This document shows, one piece after another, positions 27,681 through 35,513 of a stretch of DNA of 64,000 bases. The stretch comes from Nocardia macrotermitis (GTDB taxonomy: Bacteria; Actinomycetota; Actinomycetes; Mycobacteriales; Mycobacteriaceae), in contig NZ_WEGK01000009.1 in NCBI RefSeq assembly GCF_009604405.1, positions 124,001-188,000 on the forward strand, given 5' to 3'. Every line of letters starts with the position of its first letter. Position 1 is the stretch's first letter. The position numbers and the translations under genes are program-made. The notes under the pieces are model-generated. The model saw nothing but the letters and a program-made list of their open reading frames with translations, did no database searches and had not been told where the DNA came from.

Positions 27681-28289
27681 TCAGGGGTGGACGACCAGGC
27701 GTTTACCTCGGGGGGTGGGGTGTTGCCAGGCGGATTCGATGTCGCTGAGCGGGGTCGGTTGGACGTCGAAGGCGAGTTCGCCGGTGGTGGCCCAGCGAAC
27801 TACCTCCTGGTAGGAGGTGGCGATGGTTTGGCGGTCGATTCCCTTTGCCGCGCCACAGATTTCGACGCCGGAGGTGCGCAGGCTCTCGGCGGGGAGGGTG
27901 ATCGTAGGGCCGGCCGATTCTCCGGCCTGGATGAGGCGGGTCGGGGTGCCGAGGGCGAAGGATTCGGGGAGGGTGCGGAGCAGGAGTTCGGTGGGGCGGC
28001 CCCAGAGGAAGTCCAGGACGACGTCGTAGCCGTCGGGCGCGGCGCGGGTGAAGGCGGCGCACAGCTCCGCGTCGGGGACGGCGGTGTTGATCACCGCGCC
28101 TGCGCCGAAGGCGGCCACCTCGCCCAGCGCGTGGTCGTCGCGGCCGGTGGCGACGATCCGGCCCGCGCCGAGCAGCCGGGCCACCTTCACCGCGAGACGG
28201 CCCGCGACGCCCGTCGCGCCCTGGATCAGCACCGTTTTCCCGGCAGTGAGTCCGGCCGCGTTGCGCAGGGACATCGCGGGAATCAGCAA
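27681..28289 (-). pseudogene. Quinone oxidoreductase (MDR family), N-terminus missing
   Basis: About 200 residues of a zinc-independent medium-chain dehydrogenase/quinone oxidoreductase. The Rossmann part is intact: TAGKTVLIQGATGVAGRLAV, then ATGRDDHALGEVAAFGAGAV and a C-terminal AFDVQPTPLSDIESAWQH. The usual N-terminal GroES-like catalytic domain of about 110 residues is absent, and the sequence just upstream is unrelated. The family is normally 310-330 residues. I read it as 5'-truncated, probably by a deletion ending near 28275. Confidence 0.78.
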
Positions 28290-28356
28290 GTACTTTCAGG
28301 GCGACCGAACCGTGGACGACCTCTTCCAGGACACCCTGCGTCCGATTATCGGGTGA
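28276..28356 (+). pseudogene. Possible C-terminal fragment of a TetR regulator
   Basis: A plus-strand frame ends SKYFQGDRTVDDLFQDTLRP then IIG and a stop at 28356. This resembles the last helix of TetR-type regulators. It directly abuts the truncated minus-strand oxidoreductase. No DNA-binding part is present. Identification is weak because only about 25 residues remain. Confidence 0.35.
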
Positions 28357-28722
28357 TCGAGCGAAATCTACTGGCAGACAAAGCTATTCACCGCCGCCAC
28401 TTCCATCACCGTGGCCCGGAAGTCCAAGACCTACCGCCGCCACGATCCGCGCCGACTTGATCGAATTTCTGGGTGGTCGGCAATCATTGTGCGACAACAG
28501 ATCTGGCACTCGACCGAACATCGGCAGATCGAATCCGCGAAACACCGGTTCGACACCGTCCGGGACCCGTGACGCCGACAGCTGACCGATTCGCCTCCGA
28601 GCCATGCTTCATCGAGAAATCGCAAGGGAGAGTTGGACCGTGTGGGCTGCCGACACTCCAGGCGAGTCGGGGACCGAGACGGGGGAACTGTTGCTCGCGC
28701 AGGTGCTGTTCTACCCGCGGGT
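28357..28722. other. No recognisable gene
   Basis: 366 bp between the fragment above and the end of the MFS-like gene. One plus-strand frame reads ITVARKSKTYRRHDP and runs to a stop near 28572, but I cannot assign it, and there is no start or ribosome binding site. Probably debris from earlier rearrangements. Confidence 0.4.
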
Positions 28723-29661
28723 TCAGTGGGGAGGAGGTTGAGGCGGCCCCTGCGTGTCATTGGGGGCGGGACTCGGATATTGAACGGTCGCTTGCGATGG
28801 AAACTGCATGTCTTGGGGAGCCGGATACTGCGATGGATGCTGCGTACTTTGGGGAGCCTGGTCCGGATACTGGCCGGGCATCTGCGACGGATACTGCGCA
28901 CCTCGGGGAACCTGGTCTGAATACTGGCCGGGCATCTGCGACGGATACTGCGCACCTTGGGACACTTGGTTCGGCATCTGCGGCGGGTATTGCGTGCCGT
29001 ACGGGTTGGGGTATTGGGCGGGCCCCTGGGGTGGGTACGGCATGCCGTTGAGGATCGGTTGGGTGGGACGTTTGGCCGAGGAGCCGCTCACGGCGGTGAG
29101 GATCAGCGCGATGAGCAGGAACGGTACCGCCACCAGGTACACCACGCGGAAGCCGGTCACCTCCGAGATCAGTTGGCCGACACCGGGTGCGATCAGCGCG
29201 GTCAGGATGCCGAGCGCCGCCGCCACCGCGGTACCTCGCCGATCCCCGAGTCGACGTAGCAGCGCCGCAACCACTCCGATGACCGCACCCGCACCGAGCC
29301 CGCCGACTACACGGCCCACCAGCAGCACGGCGGCGTTGGGGCTGAGGGCGGTCAGCGCTGTGCCGATGAGCATGACGACGATCGCGGACAACGTCACCGC
29401 CGTCGGGAATCGCGCGCCGAACACGAATCCGAGCGCACCGGTGAGCACCGCCGCGACCAGGTACGCGACAACACATGTCAGCAGCACCGCTTGACCGGAC
29501 ATGTTGAAGATGTACTGGACCATCGAGGTCCCGTCGAACCGATAGACCGAGGTCAGCAGCCCCACACCGATGACCGCGGCGAACCCGGGCCCGACCAGCC
29601 TCCGCCCACCTCCATCGCCGTTCGGCCGAGCCTCGGTCTGCTGTGACGGCATGACGTACAT
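28723..29661 (-). CDS. Half-size MFS-like membrane protein with Pro/Gln/Tyr repeat tail
   Basis: 312 residues. The N-terminal 190 residues have about six membrane helices and an MFS-like loop, LLVGRVVGGLGAGAVIGVVA followed by LRRLGDRRGTAVAAALG; a full MFS porter would have twelve. From about residue 195 the protein becomes a hydrophilic tail of repeated YPSQMPGQY-type units, including two 18-residue copies (GAQYPSQMPGQYSDQVPR and a close variant) encoded by a 54-bp DNA repeat. The start is the ATG at 29661, 7 bases after a TACGGT box. Function unknown; the tail resembles Pro/Gln-rich scaffolds of other actinobacterial membrane proteins. Confidence 0.72.
   Translation of the reverse strand: MYVMPSQQTEARPNGDGGGRRLVGPGFAAVIGVGLLTSVYRFDGTSMVQYIFNMSGQAVLLTCVVAYLVAAVLTGALGFVFGARFPTAVTLSAIVVMLIGTALTALSPNAAVLLVGRVVGGLGAGAVIGVVAALLRRLGDRRGTAVAAALGILTALIAPGVGQLISEVTGFRVVYLVAVPFLLIALILTAVSGSSAKRPTQPILNGMPYPPQGPAQYPNPYGTQYPPQMPNQVSQGAQYPSQMPGQYSDQVPRGAQYPSQMPGQYPDQAPQSTQHPSQYPAPQDMQFPSQATVQYPSPAPNDTQGPPQPPPH
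28840..28990. repeat. 54-bp tandem repeat in the MFS-like gene tail
   Basis: The block tggccgggcatctgcgacgg recurs at 28871 and 28925, a 54-bp period (18 codons, frame kept). Degenerate further units flank it. Confidence 0.8.
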
Positions 29662-29668
29662 GGCCCCC

Positions 29669-29674
29669 ACCGTA
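29669..29674 (-). promoter_or_regulatory. -10 box TACGGT, leaderless start
   Basis: TACGGT on the minus strand, 7 bases before the ATG at 29661. Confidence 0.45.
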
Positions 29675-29859
29675 GCTCTTTTCATTCCCGGTCTCAGGTC
29701 ACTTTCTCGCCCTACGCCACTACCCCCAACCACGCCGCATCGCCGCATCGGCACATCGCGGACTCCAGCGACATCACCCGCAGCATGCTGACACCGGAGG
29801 TGTGGCGCGAACGCATCCTGGACCTGCCCTACAGTCCGCCGTGCCGATAGCGACCGGTG

Positions 29860-30609
29860 TCAGCGCGATCCGCCGGACGCGAAGACGACGTCACCCGTGA
29901 TCCAGGCGGCCTCGCGCGAGGCGAGGAACGCGACCACCGGGCCGATATCGTCGGGATGTCCGAGTCGGCCCAGGGGCGTGGCGGCGACGACCGCGGCGAC
30001 CAACTCGTCGTTGATCAGGCCCAGGGCGCGGGCGCCGTCGGTATCGGTCGCGCCCGGTGCGACGGCGTTGACCCGGATCTGCCGCGGTCCGAGTTCGTTG
30101 GCCAGGATTCTGGTCAGCGTGGTCACCGCGGCCTTGGATGAGGTCGACAGGATCGGGCCGGGAGCGTTGTTCGCGATACCGGAGGTTGAGATGTTGACTA
30201 TCGACCCGCCGACGCCGGGCACCTGCTTCACGAAGCTCTGGCAGGTGAGGATCACGCCGAGCACATTGGTCCGATAGTGCCGCTCGAAGTCGTCCGGCGT
30301 GACGTCCTCGAAGGGCTGGAAGGTGTAGATCCCGGCGTTGTTCACCAGTGTGTCGACCGCGCCGATAGTGGCGTTGACCTGTGCGAACATTCGCTCCACG
30401 TCCTCAGGTACGGCGACGTCGCCGGGTACGGCCACGGCCCTGCCGCCGCTGGCGGCGATATCCGCGACGGTCGAGTCGGCGGCCGCGCGGTCGGTGGCGT
30501 AGTTGACCGCGACCGAAGCACCGGCGGCAGCCAGCGCCGTGGAAATCCCCCGTCCGATACCCTTGCCGCCTCCGGTCACCAGGGCGACACGTCCGTTCAG
30601 ATCGACCAT
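29860..30609 (-). CDS. Short-chain dehydrogenase with Ser at the catalytic Tyr position
   Basis: 249-residue classical SDR. The cofactor motif TGGGKGIG is at 12-19, NNAG at 90-93, and the serine of the triad is in NISTSG (about 141-143). The YxxxK motif reads STSSK: K159 is present but position 155 is Ser instead of Tyr. The C-terminal substrate loop and the end AAWITGDVVFASGG look normal. The start is the ATG at 30609 with GAGGAG upstream. It is divergent from an HxlR regulator with an operator-like dyad between them. Without the Tyr it may be inactive or use another acid. Confidence 0.88.
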   Translation of the reverse strand: MVDLNGRVALVTGGGKGIGRGISTALAAAGASVAVNYATDRAAADSTVADIAASGGRAVAVPGDVAVPEDVERMFAQVNATIGAVDTLVNNAGIYTFQPFEDVTPDDFERHYRTNVLGVILTCQSFVKQVPGVGGSIVNISTSGIANNAPGPILSTSSKAAVTTLTRILANELGPRQIRVNAVAPGATDTDGARALGLINDELVAAVVAATPLGRLGHPDDIGPVVAFLASREAAWITGDVVFASGGSR

Positions 30610-30690
30610 TGTTTCACTCCTCGTCGCGGTGCTGATTGCCGAACGGGACGAACGTATCGAGGACACTAACCATTTGTAAGTACGTACCTC

Positions 30691-30707
30691 CAGGTAAGCT
30701 CTACCTG
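30691..30707. promoter_or_regulatory. Dyad covering the HxlR gene start, probable operator
   Basis: CAGGTA (30691-30696), a 5-base centre AGCTC, and TACCTG (30702-30707). It overlaps the -10-like TAAGCT (30695-30700) and the G of the GTG start at 30707. Binding by the HxlR protein would block its own leaderless transcript; the divergent SDR gene is 80-100 bp away. Confidence 0.6.
30695..30700 (+). promoter_or_regulatory. -10 box TAAGCT of the leaderless HxlR transcript
   Basis: TAAGCT followed by 6 bases and then the GTG at 30707; buried in the dyad above. Confidence 0.5.
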
Positions 30708-31132
30708 TGAGTCAGCCGCTAACCGAGAAGGCCGCCGTTGCCGAGCCCTCCCGGGACGTCTTCGCCACCGATTGCCCGATGCTTTCGATCCGGGCCGATA
30801 TCACCAGTCGCTGGGCCACCCTGGTCCTCGCCGCGCTCTTGACCCGCCCACACCGCTTCGCACAACTGGCCGACCGCATCCCGGGCATCAGCGAGAAAAT
30901 GCTGTCGCACACCCTGCGGACCCTCACCCGCGACGGTCTCGTCGACCGCACCGCAACCCCCACGGTCCCGATCCAGGTAACCTACGAATTAACCACTCTA
31001 GGAACGGAATTGGCACCGCGCCTCGCAGACCTGGTCACCTGGGTCGACCGGCACAGCGACGCGATCCACGCGGCGCAGGCGGCCTACGACGCCGCCCCGC
31101 CGACCCCGCCCGCCATCGCGAACCGGCACTGA
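30707..31132 (+). CDS. HxlR-family transcriptional regulator
   Basis: 141 residues with the HxlR winged helix: CPMLSIRADITSRWATLVLA, then RFAQLADRIPGISEKMLSHT and LRTLTRDGLVDRTATPTVPI. These regulators often sense oxidants, quinones or aldehydes and control adjacent oxidoreductases. It is divergent from the SDR at 29860-30609, its likely target. The C-terminal tail is Ala/Pro-rich. The GTG start is set by the -10 box 6 bases upstream. Confidence 0.9.
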   Translation: MSQPLTEKAAVAEPSRDVFATDCPMLSIRADITSRWATLVLAALLTRPHRFAQLADRIPGISEKMLSHTLRTLTRDGLVDRTATPTVPIQVTYELTTLGTELAPRLADLVTWVDRHSDAIHAAQAAYDAAPPTPPAIANRH

Positions 31133-31359
31133 CCGGCTCGAACCGACGGCAAACGGTACGACTTCGTACGCCTCGCGCGCCGAAGCTGAACCTACACCAG
31201 CGCACGGCCAATCGAATCCTGTTGCACTGAAACGCAACTGGTGAGACCTCAGCCAGTACGGGAAGCGGAATATCGAGACTGTGAAGTAGCTGTCACATCA
31301 GCACCGAACAGTCCGAGACTCCGGGTCGATTTCCGAAACTCTATGGGAGCCTTGAACTT

Positions 31360-31728
31360 CTAGGCCACCATGACGAAATCGTCGGCCGCGATGCCCGCGA
31401 GGAATGCGGTCCACTCGGCATCGGTGTAGGTCAGGGCGACACCGTCGTGATCCTGGAGGGTGACGCCGCCGTCATGGAGGTGCAGGATCCGGAGTTCGCC
31501 CGATCGGGGGCTACCCGCGACCGCCGCCTCGAGGAACGGTTGCCAGTGGGTGAGCGGGAGGCTGATCATCGGCTGGTCGTCGGTCGCGTTGGCGGGATCG
31601 CGACGGTATTTGCTGTCGCGCAGGCCGACCAGGTCACCGGCGAAGGCGAATTCGACGCAGGCGCTTCCGCTTTGGCTCCGTGCACTCTTGTGCCATTGCG
31701 CATCGGTCAATTCGGCCTTCGAGCTCAT
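31360..31728 (-). CDS. DUF397 protein
   Basis: 122 residues. The N-terminal part has the DUF397 signature: AQWHKSARSQSGSACVEFAF then LVGLRDSKYR. A second, weaker DUF397-like half follows, with a GVTLQDHDGVALTYTDAEWT segment. DUF397 genes almost always lie next to a DUF5753/XRE regulator in actinomycetes, as here: the regulator ends 9 bp upstream on the same strand. In Streptomyces such pairs affect development or antibiotic production; the exact role in this genus is unknown. Confidence 0.85.
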   Translation of the reverse strand: MSSKAELTDAQWHKSARSQSGSACVEFAFAGDLVGLRDSKYRRDPANATDDQPMISLPLTHWQPFLEAAVAGSPRSGELRILHLHDGGVTLQDHDGVALTYTDAEWTAFLAGIAADDFVMVA

Positions 31729-31737
31729 GACCGTATT

Positions 31738-32619
31738 CTACCGGGGAATCTCATCGAGAGAGTCTGCAAGCTGGGCAACCAATTTGGACGATTTGGCCGG
31801 GCTGAGCGCGATCGCGGCCAACTGGACGAACTGCTCGTTGTACCGCTTGACCTGGCCCTGCTCCTCCACGAAGATCTGTCCGGCCATGGTGTCCAGATAC
31901 ACGACCTCGGGTCCCTCCGCTTCGGGAAAGTCCATGAGCGCGAAGGAACCTCGCATCCCGGGATGACCTCCGGAATCGAAGGGGATGATCTGCACCGTTA
32001 CGTTCGGCAGCGTGGCAGCCTGAACCAGCCGCCGCAGTTGCGCACGGGTTATGTCCGATGAACCGACGATGCGGCGGATCGCCGGTTCATCGATGATCGC
32101 CCACAGCTTCAACGGCCGTTCGCCGCCGAGTCTCTGCTGGCGATCCAGGCGAGAACGTACATAGCTGTCGATTTTCTCAGCACCGGCCTCGGAGTCACTT
32201 TCCGCGATCAGAGCGTGAGCGTATTGCTCGGTCTGCAGTAGGCCGGGGATGACAAGGGGTTCGAACGCCCGGAGTTGCTCGGCTTGATCTTCGAGGCTGA
32301 TGTAGGTGTTGTACGGCTCGGGCAGGTCATGGTGGTACGGCAGCAGTAGTCCGCGCTTGGTCGAGTCCTTGAAAAGGCTTGTCAGCAGCTCACGTTCGGC
32401 GTCGTTCGCGCGATACAGGTCCATCAGCGCCAGCAACGTGCGCTGTTGCGGACGGGTCACCGCCTCTTCGATTCGGTAGAGGGTGACATCGCTGATCTTG
32501 GTCGCATCCTGGACCTGCTGACGGTTGAGTCCAGCGGCCTCGCGAAGACTGAGCAATTCCGCGGCCAGTCGTCGCAAGTGGATGCCCGCGATGCGCGGCG
32601 GCGGTTGTCGCATGATCAC
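31738..32619 (-). CDS. XRE-type helix-turn-helix regulator with DUF5753 domain
   Basis: 293 residues. The N-terminal HTH (about 15-70) reads LREAAGLNRQQVQDATKISD then VTLYRIEEAVTRPQ. A DUF5753 ligand/partner domain follows, with FEPLVIPGLLQTEQYAHALI and SGGHPGMRGSFALMDFPE as typical parts. It is in tandem with a DUF397 gene and divergent from two small ORFs. The start could be GTG 32619 or ATG 32613. The large dyad at 32671-32689 is a likely operator. Confidence 0.88.
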   Translation of the reverse strand: MIMRQPPPRIAGIHLRRLAAELLSLREAAGLNRQQVQDATKISDVTLYRIEEAVTRPQQRTLLALMDLYRANDAERELLTSLFKDSTKRGLLLPYHHDLPEPYNTYISLEDQAEQLRAFEPLVIPGLLQTEQYAHALIAESDSEAGAEKIDSYVRSRLDRQQRLGGERPLKLWAIIDEPAIRRIVGSSDITRAQLRRLVQAATLPNVTVQIIPFDSGGHPGMRGSFALMDFPEAEGPEVVYLDTMAGQIFVEEQGQVKRYNEQFVQLAAIALSPAKSSKLVAQLADSLDEIPR

Positions 32620-32662
32620 AGTCTTGCCAAACCGCGCCCAGAGAGCAACTAAGACAAACGTA

Positions 32663-32697
32663 CCTATTTAAAATGCAACTATTGCATTTGTTGTAGG
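32663..32697. promoter_or_regulatory. Extended dyad between the XRE/DUF397 pair and small ORFs
   Basis: Core AAATGCAA (32671-32678), CTA, TTGCATTT (32682-32689): perfect 8-bp arms. Outer arms CCTA (32663-32666) and TAGG (32694-32697) are placed symmetrically around the same centre. It is the strongest palindrome in this locus and probably the XRE operator. Confidence 0.6.
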
Positions 32698-32773
32698 TGC
32701 GGTGCATGCTGTGACTGAACGTGACCGGCATCACGACCGGTCACGGATTCCGAACTCGAGGGGGCCGAGAGGC

Positions 32774-33046
32774 ATGGCGTTGCAGATGATCGGAACACTG
32801 ATGATCAGCGATCGAACCGTCCACACCGCACGATCAGTGGGCCAGGACGGCTGGGTGGTCTCATACCTGCCCGGCCGCACACTCGGCCTCTCGGCCGCGG
32901 TCGGCGCACTCCTCATCGCCGAACTCGCCACCGAAATCGCCTCCACCGCAAGACCTCTCGGCCTCACCGCGCCCGAAGCAGTCGGATTGTCATTGCTGAC
33001 ACCACGCGCGTTGGACCGGGCGAGTCAATGGACGAATGCCACCTGA
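32774..33046 (+). CDS. Small hypothetical protein linked to the XRE/DUF397 locus
   Basis: 90 residues from the ATG at 32774 (MALQMIGTLMISDRTVHTAR); an earlier GTG/ATG near 32702 is possible. It has a short hydrophobic segment (LGLSAAVGALLIAELATEIA) that could be amphipathic rather than transmembrane. No known domain. It is divergent from the XRE regulator across the dyad and overlaps the next small ORF by 19 bases, so the two are probably made together. Confidence 0.55.
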   Translation: MALQMIGTLMISDRTVHTARSVGQDGWVVSYLPGRTLGLSAAVGALLIAELATEIASTARPLGLTAPEAVGLSLLTPRALDRASQWTNAT

Positions 33047-33204
33047 CCGTCCAACTGGACGACGGTGCACCCCTACACTTCCGCGCCGACCGTCACGCAG
33101 CAGAGCAATTTGCCTGCGCCGCAGCATATTTAGCAACCATCACCATCGACGACCAGGTCCGCGACTGGATGCCACCCATGCCCTACCAGAGCTTGTGGCA
33201 ATAA
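33028..33204 (+). CDS. 58-residue hypothetical protein
   Basis: ATG at 33028, stop at 33202-33204. It begins MDECHLTVQLDDGAPLHFRA and ends MPPMPYQSLWQ. The 19-base overlap with the upstream small gene suggests translational coupling. No family recognised; the composition (acidic, with several His and Cys) is protein-like and differs from random high-GC frames. Confidence 0.5.
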   Translation: MDECHLTVQLDDGAPLHFRADRHAAEQFACAAAYLATITIDDQVRDWMPPMPYQSLWQ

Positions 33205-33470
33205 CCGGCCGGAACGCCCCAGGCCGCAATTGGACGCGAACCAGTGGAGTGTCGACCTGCCAACTGCTCGATCACGCGCCCTGTGCGTGGGCACCGAGAG
33301 ATTGTGGTGATGAAATAGATTCTCTCACAGCATTTTTGCAGGAACTAATGCTCACCGATGCCAGTACGTCGACGGTCTGGATCCACCCGGTCGCAGCGGC
33401 GCGATCGGCGTTAACACCGACCGCCACGATCCTGCCTGGGCCCGGCGAGGGGCGAATTCCGGTCGCCTCG

Positions 33471-33995
33471 TCACCACGCCCCGGTGATGGGTCCGTCGCC
33501 GGGCGTGGGCGACGCGGCAACGCTGCCTGCGATCGTCCGCGTAACCCGGTCGATGAGGGCCAGGGCGTGGGCCAGGACACGCCGTTCGTCCTCATCGAGG
33601 CCGTCCTCGAGAGCCCTGGCGAGCAGACCGACTCGGCGGTGGCGATCGCGGTCGATCGCCTCCTTGCCCGCGCCGGTCAGCGTGAGAACCTTCTTGCGCG
33701 CATCGGACGGGTCGGGGCCCGCGGCCAGATAGCCCGCGCCAGTCAACTCCTTCACGGCGGTGGCCATCGTCTGATGCCGCACGCCGCGGCTCGCGGCCAG
33801 GTCAGCGGTGGTCATCGGACCGCGTCGGTCGAGCAGGTCCAGCACCGCGGCCGGTATGGGCGCGAGCTGGTCGACGGAGCGGGTGGAGCGGACCAGCGCG
33901 CCGACGCTCGCGCGCAGATCGGCGGCAAGCCGGTCGAGTGAGACCCGGTCGGGTGCTACAGGAGATGCCGCACCCCCGGCAGGCGGGGTGTCCAT
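33471..33995 (-). CDS. MarR-family transcriptional regulator
   Basis: 174 residues from the ATG at 33995. The winged helix includes RRGPMTTADLAASRGVRHQT, then MATAVKELTGAGYLAAGPDP and SDARKKVLTLTGAGKEAI. The ATG is preferred over the GTG two codons upstream because TAGGCT lies 6 bases before it (leaderless). It is divergent from a metallo-beta-lactamase-fold gene with a double palindrome between them, so that gene is the likely target. Confidence 0.9.
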   Translation of the reverse strand: MDTPPAGGAASPVAPDRVSLDRLAADLRASVGALVRSTRSVDQLAPIPAAVLDLLDRRGPMTTADLAASRGVRHQTMATAVKELTGAGYLAAGPDPSDARKKVLTLTGAGKEAIDRDRHRRVGLLARALEDGLDEDERRVLAHALALIDRVTRTIAGSVAASPTPGDGPITGAW

Positions 33996-34001
33996 GCTCA
34001 C

Positions 34002-34007
34002 AGCCTA
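34002..34007 (-). promoter_or_regulatory. -10 box TAGGCT of the leaderless MarR transcript
   Basis: TAGGCT on the minus strand, 6 bases before the ATG at 33995. Confidence 0.5.
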
Positions 34008-34014
34008 GCACAAA

Positions 34015-34058
34015 TGTAGTATCAACTGTACAGTCTCATCTGTACAGATTAAACTACA
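34015..34058. promoter_or_regulatory. Double palindrome, probable MarR operator
   Basis: Two perfect 10-bp palindromes, ACTGTACAGT (34025-34034) and TCTGTACAGA (34039-34048), share the CTGTACAG core with centres 14 bp apart. They are flanked by TGTAGT (34015-34020) and ACTACA (34053-34058), also an inverted pair. The array fills the gap between the divergent MarR and metallo-hydrolase genes. Confidence 0.72.
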
Positions 34059-34076
34059 TACCTACCGGAGCAGAGA

Positions 34077-34730
34077 ATGCGACTGACCAAGCACGCCCAC
34101 GCCTGCGTGACCCTGTCCAAGACGAGCCGGGAGGACGGCGGGCGGATCGTCATCGACCCCGGAACGTTCACCCCGGACGCCGATGTGGCCGTGGCCGCCG
34201 CGGACGCCGTCCTGATCACTCATGAGCACTTCGACCATGTCGACGAGGAACTGATCTCCCGAAGCCTGGAAGCGCGGCCCGAGCTGCGGGTTTTCGGCCC
34301 GCGGCCGGTGGTGGAGCGATGGCTCGGCTACCGCGGCCGGGTCACCGCGGTAGCCCCCGGCGACCGAGTGAGCGTCGCCGGCTTCGACATCGCGGTCTTC
34401 GGCGGCGAACACGCCTGCATCCACCGTGACATCCCGAACGTGGCGAACGTCGGCTATCTCGTCGACGACAGCCTCTACCACCCCGGCGACTCCTACCACG
34501 TCCCGGATTGCGCGGTCGACACGCTGCTGTTGCCCACCAGCGGGCCGTGGACCAGCGTCGGAGCGGCGGCCGACTACGTGCGTCAACTCGCGCCTCGGCG
34601 TCTGATCCAGATCCACGAAGTCATGCTCAGCCAGATCGGCCAGCAGTCGATGGCCCGATTCCTGAGCCCCCGGATGCTGACCGACGTCCCGCTGACCATC
34701 CTCTCGGACGGAGAGACGGTCACGGTCTGA
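34077..34730 (+). CDS. Metallo-beta-lactamase-fold hydrolase
   Basis: 217 residues with the zinc motif THEHFDHVD (H49, H51, D53, H54) and the pattern of UPF0173/UlaG-like enzymes: KHAHACVTLSK at the N-terminus, VFGGEHACIH, and GDSYHVPD with DTLLLPTSGPW. The substrate is unknown; related proteins hydrolyse phosphodiesters or lactones. The start is the ATG at 34077 with GGAG upstream. It is probably repressed by the divergent MarR protein. Confidence 0.85.
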   Translation: MRLTKHAHACVTLSKTSREDGGRIVIDPGTFTPDADVAVAAADAVLITHEHFDHVDEELISRSLEARPELRVFGPRPVVERWLGYRGRVTAVAPGDRVSVAGFDIAVFGGEHACIHRDIPNVANVGYLVDDSLYHPGDSYHVPDCAVDTLLLPTSGPWTSVGAAADYVRQLAPRRLIQIHEVMLSQIGQQSMARFLSPRMLTDVPLTILSDGETVTV

Positions 34731-34811
34731 ACGAACATCGCCTGTTTCGTTGATGTCCAGGAAGGGTGTGAATCGCCTGGCGCAGGGAAATCGCCTCGCG
34801 CCCACCGTGAT

Positions 34812-35513
34812 TCAGCGGGAGTCGGCACCCTCGAAAGGTCCGGTATGCCCCAGAGCGGCACCATTCGAAACCGGAGATCCGTAGGGGCCGTAAGTGATAT
34901 CCGAGGCGTACGAGTTGCCACCCGGCGGAACATCCGGGCCGACACCGAGATCCTCGGACGTGCTCAAGGCGGCCAGCAACAGGATGACCAACGCCGCGAA
35001 CAGCGGTTGGACCATGACAACCGACCAGGCACCAGCCGACAGATCGGAGTGGATCCAATGGTCGATCAGGGTGCGCCAGCCGTCGATCGAGGGAGGCATG
35101 GCAACGATGGTGTGCAGCGGGGGGTTCGAGGCGTGGGGGTGCATGCTGTGGGCGGTGAGTTCACCGAGCCAGGACATCAGTTCCGCACCGACGAACGACG
35201 CGAACAGCAAGGCGCACTGCATGATCGGACCACGCACCCGGCGCAAACGCCATACAGCGGCGGCGGTCAGCACACCGACCACCATGGCGATGCAGACGAA
35301 CACGGCGATCGCGTCGAAACGATGCGTGCTCTCCCCCGTCAGCGCCGCACCGCGACCGGGCTGCACCACCAGTACGCGTTCGGTCGGAGCCAACACCGCC
35401 CACACCACCCCACCGAGCGCACTGACCACCAACACCGCGAGCACCACCGCGAGGGCGGCACGGATTTCCCGCCGCCGCGACGCGGGCGGTTCGGCCACAC
35501 CCTGATGGACCAT
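34812..35513 (-). CDS. DUF2567 membrane protein
   Basis: 233 residues starting at the ATG that overlaps the bsaP stop (TGATG). About four hydrophobic helices: residues 18-42, 70-92, 98-118 and 170-195. The segment ELTAHSMHPHASNPPLHTIV lies between helices 3 and 4. A polar, Gly/Ser-rich tail ends FEGADSR. It corresponds by position to the membrane protein next to bsaP-bioB in M. tuberculosis (recalled). Role unknown. Confidence 0.8.
   Translation of the reverse strand: MVHQGVAEPPASRRREIRAALAVVLAVLVVSALGGVVWAVLAPTERVLVVQPGRGAALTGESTHRFDAIAVFVCIAMVVGVLTAAAVWRLRRVRGPIMQCALLFASFVGAELMSWLGELTAHSMHPHASNPPLHTIVAMPPSIDGWRTLIDHWIHSDLSAGAWSVVMVQPLFAALVILLLAALSTSEDLGVGPDVPPGGNSYASDITYGPYGSPVSNGAALGHTGPFEGADSR

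Noticed and set aside
29790..29852. Short plus-strand frame MLTPEVWRERILDLPYSPPC
   Set aside because: Only 21 codons, no ribosome binding site; could be a gene fragment but nothing supports it.
33295..33345. GAGAGA ... TCTCTC inverted repeat in the gap left of the MarR gene
   Set aside because: Arms of six with a loop of about 19 bases in an AT-richer stretch; likely chance and not near a start or stop.
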